The notes beneath the pieces were generated by a model that saw only the letters and a list, made by a program, of their open reading frames with translations, ran no database searches and had not been told where the DNA came from. A stretch of DNA of 64,000 nt from Aphidius gifuensis (lineage: Eukaryota; Arthropoda; Insecta; Hymenoptera; Braconidae): contig NC_057790.1 in NCBI RefSeq assembly GCF_014905175.1, positions 5,022,001-5,086,000 of the forward strand, written 5' to 3'. Position numbers and translations under genes: made by a program. Shown here one piece after another: positions 27,101 through 38,085 of the stretch. How positions within the stretch are numbered: position 1 is the first letter of the stretch; the number at the start of each line of letters is the position of its first letter.

Positions 27101-29252
27101 CTGTATATATAATATTTGAAAGCTCTTATATAACCAACAAACACAGACACACACACAAGTGTTTCATAATCTAGCAATACGACTATACATTTCGTATATT
27201 TGTCTGTGAAAATTCACTTTGGTTTTGAAGTTATGTATGGTTTTCATGGTGATGGTGTATCCAGCCATGGTTACAGTGGAGTGAGGATTATCTACTGTGG
27301 TTTCATTCAAACTGTTATTGCCGGAAAAAGCACGCTCAAGTTTCAGCAATATCGAAGCACTTGTGATTTTTTTTTTTTTTTTATTTATTATACCTTTTTT
27401 ATTATTATTATTTTATTTTTTACAGGTTCTCGTATATGAGTAAGACCGCAAGCTCAACATTTACAATGATAGTAATTCCTCGCCATATCTTTTATTTTCT
27501 TTTCATGTTTTTTTTTTTTTCTTATTTTTTTCCATCAACCTTTCTGTACCCATTTTACACGGTGTCTATCTATGTATGTGTGATTGTCTGTTCAAGCGAT
27601 TTTCACGTGATGCGATGCCCCAATAGAGAAATCCATTTTAGTCCTTGTCTAACATGTTTCATGGATCCACCCTATGCTCGCTCTTTCATGAAAAACATCT
27701 ATCTACTTCGAAATGCTGTAAAATACTACAGTTGTTTCAATTTCACCAGTATTCCCAAAGGCATTTCCAACAGTAATATTATATAGCACAAAATTACGAT
27801 CATGTTTTTCAACCATAATAATGTAAAATGAAAAAAATCAAATATAAAATAATTAACGATAATTAATAGTGTATAAATAAACGAAAATAATTCAAACTAT
27901 TATTTATAATAATAATAAGACAAATAACGTATTTCAAGATATATTATACCAATTTTTATATAAAATAAAATATTGAAATTTTTATTCTTTCAGAAGTATG
28001 AAAACCTCCTGCCGCATTTCCGGTTATAACAAAAATTTTTAGATAGACATTTATCAAAAAAATTTGGTGTGCAGTCGTTGGCATTGCCAAACCCCATAGT
28101 GAGATAACTCGTTTTGTATTTTCGCCGACACTTTTGTATAATGATAACAATAGTAAAAAAATACAAATAAAAAAAAATATTTATGTCAAATGCATTCTAC
28201 ATATTGTACGGTGTGAATCCATCGTGAGAGTAAAAAATAAAAAATATGATATAAAAAAAAATATCAAATAAATATATATATATGTACAAACAAGAGTGTT
28301 TTGGGTTTTTCCAACAGATAGCACTGTTTTTGAAATATAATTATGTGTGATGAAAAATAAAAATTTAAAATAAACACTAATTTCAATAATAACAATATGT
28401 AAAGAAGAATATAAAAAATAAAATATAAGAAAAATATAATTAAAAAGATAAAAAGATAAATAAAAAATAAGTTGTGAAATAAAAAAATAAATATATATAA
28501 TAGAATAATAGAAAATGTTTGGATGTTTACGAGCAAGAGGTCAAATGAGTCGATATATAGCCTCAGGGTGGTATAGTATAGTAGTTTAGTTGTTTACACG
28601 TTCACAATTTTATTGAAGAAATGTTCGATAATTACAGACTGTGGTATACTTTGTTCAATGTACCATTTGTTACGAGCTTACTTCTAAAATCCCTGTCGAA
28701 CACCTCTTGCTTCCGCTCGTAAACTAATTAATCAACTAAACTTTTTTTTCCATTTATTTTTAAACTAATATATAATTTAATTTAAAAAATGAAAAATATT
28801 ATATTTCATTATAATCTGACACTTTACGTTGAAAATTGAAATAACTCATATAATTTAATTTATCAATTTTTCATTGTATATAATATATATAATTACATTG
28901 GGACTTACTGTTTACTGAGAAACGTATTTCATTTAACTTTTCCTATATATGGAAGGTTTTTCAAAGCGAAAACAATCTTCACTATATGATTGTTAAACTA
29001 AATAAAAGTTTTACTTTTATTTATCTATGATGAAGAAAAGTGGGTGAAAAAAGTCCCAATGGTATACAATGCTTAGTTTTTCAACAATATATTAAAGTCT
29101 TTTAAATTTCTTATCTCGTTGCCCATAAAAAGTAAGTACAACTGCTTAATGTTTTTTTTTTCCTTTTGAATAACTTGTATATTTAATAGGGAAGTCATTA
29201 ATAATGTTTTTCTTTAATTGAATTAGAAAAAAAAAAAATACCTATTATTACG

Positions 29253-29488
29253 GGAGGTGGTTGAAGAATGAATAAAGATAATGTTGGATTTTTTCTATAA
29301 TTTTCTACGCGATCGGTAAGGATAGATTGAGGTAGGTTTGGACATAAACTCGTTTTTACTGAGAAATTTTTGGAAAATAATTTTTTTAAGTTAGATAAAG
29401 GGCCGATATGAAAATTATTACAGGACTACAGGAGGTGGTCGAAGAATGGATAAAGATAATGTTGAATTTTTTTCATAATTTTCTATAC
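29253..29488 (+). repeat. Direct duplication, about 57 bp, 178 bp apart
   Basis: GGAGGTGGT(T/C)GAAGAATG starts at 29253 and again at 29431. Each copy continues for nearly 60 bp with only a few changes (AATAAAGATAATGTTG(G/A)A, then T-run and ATAATTTTCTA). The matching stretches are 29253-29309 and 29431-29488. It looks like an old tandem duplication at the edge of the repeat-rich block. Confidence 0.75.
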
Positions 29489-29960
29489 ACTAAACTTACA
29501 TTTATCAATCAAACTAAAATTATTAGGCTGTTGGTGTTATAAATACACATACATTAATTTTTCTTGTATTGATTGGCGAGTGCGTACATTAATTACTATT
29601 CAAAAAAACGGAGAAATAGTGGAGAAAAATGGAAAAATATCAGGGAAAAAATCGAAGAAATGACGGGGACGAATTTTCACCGGGTACCTTCGTTGCTAAT
29701 TTATCTAGTGCTTAATAGTCATCCTGTGCTGCTTTTACAATTAACTTTCTTGATTTTACCGAAAAAAATTTTGTTATCTTCCGAAGAGCATTCAAAATTT
29801 TTTCGTCACGTAAAATAATTTAATAGTTTAATTAGAATAATTTTAAAATAACACGTGGAATTTTGTAATAAAAAAAAAAATCTCATCGGTCGAAATCATA
29901 ATTTGCAAATTATTATAATTAATTTTAAAATATAAATTTACTTGTACATCACGCTGTCCG

Positions 29961-30853
29961 ACGCCGGGCAATATTTTTCGAAACACGTTTCGCGCAGCAT
30001 AACGTGTCGACATCCAGGTGAAGAAGAAAATTTGCCATGCTCTCGAACCTAAAAAAAAACACGTGCAAAAAAAATTTCGAATATATTTGTGTGAATTTTA
30101 ATAATTTGTAAAAGAAAAAAAATATATAAATGGGTATACCGATTATTTTAAAATTAATTAAAATAATTTGCAAATTAAAATTTTGACTGATGAACTTTTC
30201 TTGCTGTTGCTTTTCACTGGTGACTTGTAAATTTCACAGAAAAATTTCGACATATAGTATTTAAAATTAAGTAAAAAAAAAAAATAAACTAATCAGTTTT
30301 TATTTTATAAATTTGTTGAATCGACAATCGAAAAATAAAAATGATCAATTAAACACTTGCACATTTTTTTTTATAATAAAATTTTACGAGGTAATCTACA
30401 CGTGGCAATTTAAAATAATTCTAACCAAATTTTAAAATGCCACTACCTCGTGAAAGATGCAAGTGTTTAATTGATCATTTTTATTTTTCGATTGTCGATT
30501 CAACAAATTTATAAAAAAAAAACTGATTAGTCTAATTTGTTTTTTTTACTTAATTTTAAATACGATATGTCGAAATATTTGTTCTGTAAAATTTCCAAGT
30601 CATCAGTGAAAAGCAACAGCGAGAAAAGTTCATCAGTCAAAATCTTAATTCGCAAATTATTCTAATTAATTTTAAAATAATCGGTATACACATTTATATA
30701 TTTTTTTTCTCTTACAAATTATTAAAATTCACACAAATATATTCGAAATTTTTTTTTGCACGTGTTTTTTTTTAGGTTCGTGAGCATGGCATCCACGTGA
30801 AATTTTCTTTTTCACCTGGCGCGAAAGGTGTTTCAAAAATTTTTGCCTGGCGT
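29961..30853. repeat. Long imperfect palindrome (foldback element)
   Basis: The two arms are reverse complements over roughly 440 bp each, with small indels, centred near 30410-30422. The best segment is a perfect 47-bp match between 30315-30361 and 30458-30504. Other clear pairs are CACGTGC near 30060 with GCACGTG near 30760, and the outer CGCCGGGCAA (29962) with TTGCCTGGCG (30843). A 26-bp or so extra stretch near 30362-30387 is present only in the left arm. There is almost no spacer. It could be a foldback or MITE-like element or an inverted duplication. No target-site duplication is evident. Confidence 0.82.
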
Positions 30854-30940
30854 TAGCCAATGGCTGATCTGCAGAGGGCGAAACTAGGCAGTGAATCATA
30901 GAAAAAGCGACCTCTAGTCCTCGTCTAGGACAGTCTAGGA

Positions 30941-30976
30941 TATATAAGTCGCAGTCCTAGACGATTTCCAGTCAGT
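30941..30976 (+). promoter_or_regulatory. TATA box and arthropod initiator of the nested gene
   Basis: TATATAAG at 30941-30948 is followed by TCAGT at 30972-30976, so the initiator A (30974) lies 33 bp after the first T of the TATA box. That is close to the usual insect spacing. A CCAAT motif sits about 115 bp upstream, in TTAGCCAATGGCTGA (from 30854). Copies of GTCTAGGA and its complement surround the TATA box. No DPE match is seen. Confidence 0.62.
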
Positions 30977-31350
30977 TTGTCTTTCGGTTTCATCGGCTTA
31001 ACATCATTTAAACATTTTCCGTCCATTAAATTCGTGGTTAGTAAAAAAGTACCTCGTGGTTGTTTGGTTAAAAAAAAAAAAAAAGTACAAGTGTAAAATA
31101 ATAGAATATTTTCGTAGAATTTCGTCGGATCGTCTTAGTTTTCGCGGAGTGTATATCGTTTAGAATTTTTTTGTTGGTTACGTTTAGTTTGAAATGACCA
31201 CGTGCCGATCGTCTCGTATGGTCATAAAAAAAAAAAAAGTGAAAGTGTTTGTGCAAATGCTAGTGATTATTATTAAAAAAGAAATATATAAAAAAAATTA
31301 AGTGATATAATAAAAGTGAAATAAGTGTAAAAAGTGTATAAGTGTTAAAA
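30974..31350 (+). other. Predicted 5' leader of the nested gene
   Basis: From the predicted start site to the ATG at 31351 there are about 377 nt without an evident intron. The last 90 nt are rich in AAGTG/AAGTGT words and end in GTTAAAA just before the ATG, a composition typical of insect leaders. Two long A runs occur, at 31070-31084 and 31226-31238. Confidence 0.45.
31194..31301 (+). CDS. Upstream ORF in the nested-gene leader
   Basis: An ATG at 31194 opens 35 codons ending in TAA at 31299-31301. The peptide is Lys-rich in the middle because it crosses a 13-base A run, so its frame could be changed by slippage in that run. It ends 49 nt before the main ATG. It may lower translation of the main ORF, or be incidental. 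Confidence 0.25.
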   Translation: MTTCRSSRMVIKKKKVKVFVQMLVIIIKKEIYKKN

Positions 31351-31572
31351 ATGCCTGTTGCTGTTTTGGGATTATTATTTAAATGGATTATTGGAGACTA
31401 CCTTGACAATTTCTACATGGCTCTGCTGAGAGGATGGAACGGAATTTATGTGGATTATTGGAGAGAACCTGGACAACTTCTTCATGGATTTGCTAAAGGA
31501 AATATAATGGATTTTAATTGGATTATTGGAGACTACCTGGACAACTTCTTCATGGCTGTTTACTCGCAAAAG
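31351..31572 (+). CDS. Nested small gene, exon 1: hypothetical protein with internal repeats
   Basis: The exon encodes residues 1-74 from the ATG at 31351 to a CAAAAG/GTAAGT donor in phase 0. I do not recognise the protein. Residues 2-10 are hydrophobic. The same 12-residue block W-I-I-G-D-Y-L-D-N-F-(Y/F)-M recurs at 12-23 and 57-68. A third DNA copy lies between them but is read in a different frame (residues 34-50). The gene sits inside the first coding intron of the CUB-domain gene, on the opposite strand, just downstream of a long palindrome and a TATA/initiator promoter. It could be a young or lineage-restricted gene, a mobile-element product, or a fast-evolving secreted or membrane peptide. 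The repeats mean coding status needs transcript support. Confidence 0.6.
31384..31572 (+). repeat. Triple 67-68 bp repeat inside nested-gene exon 1
   Basis: TGGATTATTGGAGA begins at 31384, 31451 and 31519 and each copy carries an ACCT(T/G)GACAA(T/C)TTCT then CATGG block. Spacings are 67 and 68 bp, so the middle copy is shifted one frame and the third is back in frame (135 bp = 45 codons). Confidence 0.85.
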
Positions 31573-31976
31573 GTAAGTTCCTCTAGATCAAAATTGACTA
31601 GTTGTAATTTTTAACCTATCCCGGAAAAGTGCTTCAATATCCTTGAAGTTTCAAAAAATTGTTGCTATATTTTTTGAAACTTCTTGTCGTTCCAAATTAT
31701 TATTTTATGTATAGATTTATTTTGACTGATTTTTACAATAATTTACATTCAATTTAAATGCCAAATTAAATAGTCGTAGTGTAAAAGTCAAAATGAATCG
31801 ACCTTGTCTATCTCAAACAGAGTAGACAAGGGTGGTTAGAACATTATTATCTATCGTGATAATTTATAATAGATAAATTTTCACCCTATTTTCCATTCGC
31901 GATGTATGTTTATGTTTAAGATATTTTTGATATTAAATGCACTTTTCCAAAAACAATAATCAAATTTTCAAGTATG

Positions 31977-32180
31977 TTTCAGGATTTTTTCTGTTTCAGG
32001 TTTTTATATGTTTCAGCTTTTTTATGATTTCAGGAGTTCGAGTTATTCAGGATTTTAATATTATGTTTTTTAATATTTTCAGAGTTTTTTTGTTTCAGGA
32101 TTTGTATAATTTCAGCATTTTTTTGTTTCAGATTTTTATAATTTTCAAGATATTTAATATTTGCTGGATTTCAAGATTTT
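31977..32180 (+). repeat. Degenerate ~17-bp minisatellite built on TTTCAG
   Basis: Around eleven units of about 15-25 bp each carry (T)TTCAG or TTCAAG followed by a T-rich stretch, starting near 31977. Each unit resembles a polypyrimidine tract plus AG acceptor. It lies 400 bp inside the nested-gene intron, in the sense orientation. Confidence 0.75.
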
Positions 32181-32198
32181 ATAAAGTGAAATAGTGAT

Positions 32199-32294
32199 AA
32201 GTGATAGTGACATAGTGAAATAGTAGGCATAGAAATGTCCTATCACAACAAGTGATAGTGGCATAGTGAAATTAGCCTAGAAATGTCCTATCAC
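32199..32294 (+). repeat. Tandem ~48-bp duplication
   Basis: AAGTGATAGTG(A/G)CATAGTGAAA starts at 32199 and at 32250, and both copies end with TAGAAATGTCCTATCAC (ending 32246 and 32294). Inside each copy GTGATAG near the left end is the complement of CTATCAC at the right end, so each could also fold into a hairpin. Confidence 0.8.
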
Positions 32295-32311
32295 ATTAAA
32301 TAATAAAAAAT

Positions 32312-32520
32312 ATACCTGCTGCTATGAGCGCGGGTATATAGTGATGTTTATATATTTATTTTTTAAACCCGCGTGCGTCCGTACTTGCTGCTTTGAGCGC
32401 AATCGAAAAATTTAAAAATCCGATCGAAACAATTCTAGCTGCAGCTAGAAAACGCGCGCGAAAAGTGGAATAGGTCTACTGGAGAAACCACTTGATAAAA
32501 AAAACGAGTCAAGTGTCTTA
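32312..32520. repeat. CpG-containing segment with direct and inverted repeats
   Basis: ACCTGCTGCTATGAGCGC (from 32314) recurs as ACTTGCTGCTTTGAGCGC (from 32383). CGCGGGT (32330) and ACCCGCG (32367) are inverted. A 12-base palindrome CTAGCTGCAGCTAG lies near 32437-32450, followed by GCGCGCG. A GTGTCTT/AAGACAC pair near 32514 and 32547 brackets a loop. CpG density is far above the surrounding introns. This could be a transposon end or a regulatory block. I cannot assign a family. Confidence 0.55.
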
Positions 32521-35500
32521 CCTCCTGGGTGACTAGGAAAAGACACGTTTTAAATTTACCTGTAATTATTTATTTATTATTTTTCAGCTTTTACAATTTA
32601 ATCAACAACTGAATATTGCTAATTTAATGAAATTGCATAATATAATTTTCACTTGAAATAATTATCAAATTCAATTAGTTAATTAGTTAACTGAAATTTC
32701 AATGAAAAATTAAATAAAATAATTTATAACTTTATGTAAATATAAAATGACAATTTAAATAAATTATTTTAATATTTATTACATTTTAAAATAGTCAATA
32801 TGTAAAAGAAAATGAACAAAAAAAAAAAAAAATTTAACAAAACAGTAAGACGAATTGTATGTATATTTTTATTATGTAGCAAAGTGTTGATATGAGCGAT
32901 TTTATCTCGTTTGATTAATTTTCAAATTCAATATACAAATCTGTGTTTGATTAGTATTAAATATTCAATTTATTTGTGACATTTTGTGAGCAGCAAATTC
33001 ATTGAATAAACTCGATATACGATGCGAAAATGGTGATGGAAAATACAAATTAAAAAAAAAAAGATCGAAACTTTCCAGGAATTATATTTTACATGCTGTA
33101 ATTTTTATTATTCACTTAAACCAAGCTACTACCACCTTTTTGCTCACTGTGGTACCATACTGTCTTTAATGGTATCTTATTCATTATCTGTTTCCGAGTT
33201 ATTTTTCCAGGCACAAGCTGTTGCAACTTGGCTATTTTTTGTTTTTTTAACTCTACACATTTTAGTAGTTTTAACTTTTAATTTTAAATAAGTATTCAAC
33301 AGTTTACTCACGTAAAAGTAGTTGAATTAAAAATAGAAAAAATAAAAATGTTGATAATAATAATAATTTAAAGAAATAATAATTAAATTATTTTTATTTA
33401 GCAAACTACTGGCTTTGGGAATATCGATAATATTATCGGAATTATGTTTTGGTAGAATTGCATACTGTGTTTACGTTAATGACTAGGAAATTTCATGCTT
33501 TGATTGTAGTTGTATATAATTGTTCTCACTGAACCGTTTAATATTCAGAGTTACTTTAGCAAGTTACATGTTGATATTACACTACACTGTACATGTGAGA
33601 GACGCTTATAATGGTATTATGAGTTTTAATATTTACAAGATGATGACTAACAAAAATTTTTATAAAAAGATAATTATTTATCTTATTTAATTTATATATA
33701 TTTATATAAAATTTTTCGCATTTAATTATTTTTGAAAAAACATAAAAATACATTGTGTGCATAAAACCATCCCATCAGGAATTAATGCTGTGTATTTATT
33801 TAATTTTTTATTAATTACAAACTCACGTATATCATTGAAGTAATAAAATATATTTTATTATTCTACGTATTTACTGTATGAGAATTTACTTAATAAACAC
33901 TCGACAAAATGAATCTACATATAAAATTTTAAAAAAAAATTACGCGAAATATCAAATTTTTATGATTTATTTTCTCATTAAATAATTAATCTTTAGTACA
34001 AACCTGACATTTTGAATATTAAAATGAAAATTTTTATCTATACTTTTTTATATTGAAATTAAAAATTTTTCCATTATGTGTATAATTAATCTCTATTTAA
34101 TACAATGTAGTATTATTATGAATAAAATTTTTTAGTAAATTAAAATTTAATCACAATGTGGCTAGAATTATTTAATCTATAAATCATTGGATAATCAAGA
34201 GAGTGTAATTACAATATGGTAATGTCATATTACGAAAGACCAGTTCAAGTCATGTGGTAAATTACTGGGTGGTGGACTAATTCAAGTACCATGTGTATAA
34301 CATTAAATACATGTATGCAAGAACACAATGTAGTTGTTTTTAAAACGATTAAATAATATATTAATATTATAAATGTTATCCCTTTTGATACATGAACAGT
34401 AATAACAATTTTCTTTGAGTTAAAAATATACTCCAAGTCCAGGGTATTGTATATTGATAAATTAAAATATTCAACATAATAATAATACATTATGTTTTGC
34501 AAAACCACATACACAAAATAATTTATTTTATTGCATGATAAAAAGTATCACAATACATTAAAATATTCAATGATACTATTATCAGGGGGCTCATGTGAAA
34601 TATGGGTGCTTACAGGATACGTAACAATTCAGTTTTCAGACAAATTGTCAAATACTGTTGAACTTGGTTTTGCTTGAAAATATATAATGTATATAACTAT
34701 ATTCTATCTATCAACATATATGTAAAGTTTAAAACTTTATACTGTTATATATATATGAGAAAATGGAATTACAGTTTGGCCACTATACCAAAAGCTTGCT
34801 ATGACAATAGATAAAACACACCTGGACACCAATTCATGTGCACCCAGGTGGTAAATGTCTAGAGGTGCTCCAACTAATTCCTCTTATATACCATTGAAAT
34901 ATAACACTGTTAATATAAACAGCAATTTAATATAGACATGATAATTTCATAAAATATAATAATACATACATGTACTCTAAAAACGAATTAAATTAAAAAT
35001 AAAAATAATAATAATATTAATCGCATTTATATATAAATAAAAGCTAAATATGTATATTAAAAAAATTTTAAAATATCAAAAAATTTGTTTTTATTATTAT
35101 TCACGAGATTGTCAATAATAAACACGTTTAAAAAAAATATAAATAAAAAAATATGTCACACTACTATAGATGAGTATGTGTGTGAGGATTGTTGGGCAAG
35201 AGAAACATGCACACACACTCTATTACACTTCAACTCTTTTTGCAACCGAAAATTCAAAAGAATTAATTAATGAAAAATTAATGCGATAATTAATTTATAA
35301 AAGTAATTATAAAATATAATTAAAATAATTATATAAAAAATAATAATTATAAAAAATACATACATGATGTAAATGCGAGTCACAGGATACAACAACAACA
35401 CAACAGCTAACGAATAAACTCAAAAAAAATATAAAAAAATTCACTCGGTTTATAAAATATTTATACACAAACGTAATCTCCATTTTTTTGGCTTTTAAAT

Positions 35501-36024
35501 GATTATATTTTTATAACTGACTAGAGTTTAGAAATTATATAAAAATTATAAATATTTGGGAACGTATGAGAGCGTGACATTTTTTTCTCCAAATAACAAC
35601 AGACTGCGACAGACAATGAAAAAACAAAGATGGCAATCAATCGATTTTTTTTTTTTTTTTTTTTGCACCCGAAATTAAACCCGCGAATATTTAAATCCAT
35701 AAATAAGTGTAGAAGAAAATTTTTAATGAAAAAAAAAAAGAAGTTCAATGTTTTTTTGTTTTTTTTTTTTTTTATAAATAAATAAAAATTAGCTAATTAA
35801 TTGCAATAAATAATATAAATACATGGAGATAAACAATAATTAAAATAAACTTGATATTGAATAATTTGAAATAAATAAAAAATTTTTTTATTTTTTTATT
35901 TTTCTTAAATGTAAAAAAATTTATGTATATTTATTTCATCCAATTAAAAATGTAAATTTATAAATATATTTTTTAATTTAATTTATTTTCATTAGTTGAA
36001 TTAAAAATTTGTTGTTTTATGCAG

Positions 36025-36144
36025 AAGTATCTAGAAATTTTTAACAAGGTGTGGTTACCAGGAGAAATTCATTGGCCTGCAAAATTATTGATTCTCGCAA
36101 TATATTATGCTACAAATTTTGTAGTTATAGCTTTGTGTGCATGA
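36025..36144 (+). CDS. Nested small gene, exon 2: C-terminal hydrophobic segment
   Basis: A TTGTTTTATGCAG acceptor opens a phase-0 exon of 39 codons (residues 75-113) ending in TGA. It reads K-Y-L-E-I-F, then a W-L-P-G-E-I-H-W-P stretch, then about 20 hydrophobic residues (93-113) with few charges, which could be a C-terminal membrane anchor. The phase matches the exon 1 donor at 31572 exactly, giving a 4.45-kb intron and a 113-residue product. Three tryptophan or proline-rich positions and a clean stop make it look like real coding sequence. Pairing with exon 1 is inferred. Extra alternative exons in the intron cannot be excluded. Confidence 0.58.
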   Translation, partial: KYLEIFNKVWLPGEIHWPAKLLILAIYYATNFVVIALCA

Positions 36145-36284
36145 AAATAGTTTAGTAAACAGAGGGTCATTAAAGTCTACTTGTTTATAAATTATTTTTT
36201 TTATTTTTTCCTATTCCCCTCGCATGGCTAAGCTGATTCATTGTTTTTATGGTGATGATTCACGACATATACCATTATCATAAT

Positions 36285-36290
36285 AATAAA
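36285..36290 (+). terminator. Possible polyadenylation signal of the nested gene
   Basis: AATAAA lies 141 nt after the stop codon at 36142-36144. It is the first clear match downstream. In such AT-rich DNA this hexamer is common, so it is only weak evidence. Confidence 0.35.
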
Positions 36291-36552
36291 ACTATTATTA
36301 TTATTATAATTTTTCAATTGCCAAGTAAAATTTGATGTTTTTAGCTAATGTCTGACAACTGAGTATGGCTCTTTGTACCAGAGTTATTTGAACGGGAGAA
36401 TATCATGTACATCCAGTTTAAGTATCTTACCAAGTACTTTTGTTAATTAGGGTTGAGCCTGGTGTCGTCGACAGACAATTCCAAGTGTCACATAAGGACT
36501 ATACTTTGTATATGTATATTAACCTTGAGACATGATGTTTGAGGGGTGAATT

Positions 36553-36578
36553 ATTATATATATATATATATATATATT
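36553..36578. repeat. (TA)n microsatellite
   Basis: Roughly twelve uninterrupted TA units downstream of the nested gene. Confidence 0.9.
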
Positions 36579-38085
36579 ACTATTCTTCTTTACGTAAAAT
36601 TGCATAAAGTATGATGGATATTGTAAAATATAATTAAATTTTTATTAAAAAATTTTTAATTGTTAATAAAAAATTTTATTACTAACTTTTTTACTTTGTA
36701 TACTTTAATTTAATATTTTTTATAAAAATTCATATTAATAAAAATTTTAATTTGTTAAATAAAATTAAAAATTCAAGCTATTGACAAAAATAATTGATCT
36801 TTTTTATTTATATTTTTTTTTCATGAATTTATTAAATATATCACTTGGATTTTAATAAAATTTTAAAAAAGTAATTTCTATTTTATTTAAAAATTATATT
36901 TTATATTTATTATTTATTTTTTAAACGTTTCGATTTCAAATAACATTTTATGACCGATATTTGTTAATAAATTTATTAATAATTATTATTTGAACTGGGT
37001 ATAAGTGACTTGTGAAACAGACTTTTAAATTAATTTTTTTTTAATCTTTTTTTACGATTCATTTCTAGGCAGGTTGTCAAAAATATTTATACAGTATACT
37101 AACATGTAAATTACTCTCAAAAAAATTGAACTAAATAAATAAAATATTAATAAATTGATAAATGTATTTTTTAGTGTTTAAATATTGAAAGAATAAGTTA
37201 GACACAATATGTATAGTATCGAAGTATGTTTAAAAAGAAAATTGAATTACTTGATGCAGGTTTTGGATTGATTTCTTGTTGCAGAGCTTTCAGTACAACC
37301 ATTTAGATAAATGCAGTCGTGTATATACAGATATACATGTACATGAGAGTCTATATCAACGTGTGAAGCACAACGGCAGGGAGATGGTTGTTTTTGCTGC
37401 CACAAAAACGTGATTACTTTTCGAACGCTACTACGTGAATCGAATAATATATTCAAAAACAAGTCTTAAAAATAAATAAAAAAAATAAAATAAGCCTACT
37501 ATAAGACTTCCCGAGCTCTATGATGGTGTTCAAGCAATGCATAATAACTTTTTTTTATAGCAAAAAAAATTAATAAATATTTAAATAAAAAATTCAATGT
37601 TTTTTTTTTTTTTCTGTTTCAATTGCCATTTGTAAATTTTTTTTTCAACTTTATACTACTATAGATATAGTTTTTTTTATCGATGATTCAGTTTTATCAA
37701 TAGTTTCATACAAATATGTATGAGGTTTTTATTTCATGAAAAATTTGACGCTCCACCAAAAATAAAAACCACGAAAAAAATAAATAAATTATTTTTTATA
37801 TTACAAAACTTGTATCGATAAACAAAAGAATATAAATATATGTATTTAAAAAAAAAAATTATTACGATTTCTATTTTATCTATAATTTTTCTTTTGATAT
37901 ATTAATATTATTATTAATTTTTTGTTGTGTGGAAGCACAATGCTTTGACTTTTTCTGTATACGAGAATATACAATAGAGAAAAAAAACTCATGCAAAATA
38001 CGAGCATAGTTTATTTTTGAAGTTTTTATTACTTTAGAAAAAAAAGAAAAAGTAGAAAAAATATAGAAAATAAATAATTACTCAC

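Larger units (their letters stand above)
17031..38085 (-). other. Intron 1 of the CUB-domain gene (about 21 kb)
   Basis: Contains the nested plus-strand gene and the repeat block at 29.2-32.6 kb. Elsewhere it is AT-rich. Less AT-rich patches at 21190-21340, 26170-26320, 27200-27350 and 27600-27760 have no convincing exon. Between 32600 and 36000, and from 36300 to 38050, I see only AT-rich DNA. Confidence 0.55.

Noticed and set aside
27436..27786. Plus-strand open frame of 116 codons
   Set aside because: The first half is a translated T run, no domain or splice context supports it, and the length is expected by chance in this composition.
29573..29818. Plus-strand open frame of 81 codons next to the direct duplication
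   Set aside because: Low-complexity Lys-rich start and no domain. Probably degraded repeat DNA.
30044..30056. tRNA B-box-like GGTTCGAGAGC in the palindrome
   Set aside because: No A box or cloverleaf around it, and the same words are explained by the palindrome arms.
34829..34853. CACCTGG/CCAGGTG inverted pair
   Set aside because: Only a 7-bp stem with no other signal. Expected by chance in 64 kb.
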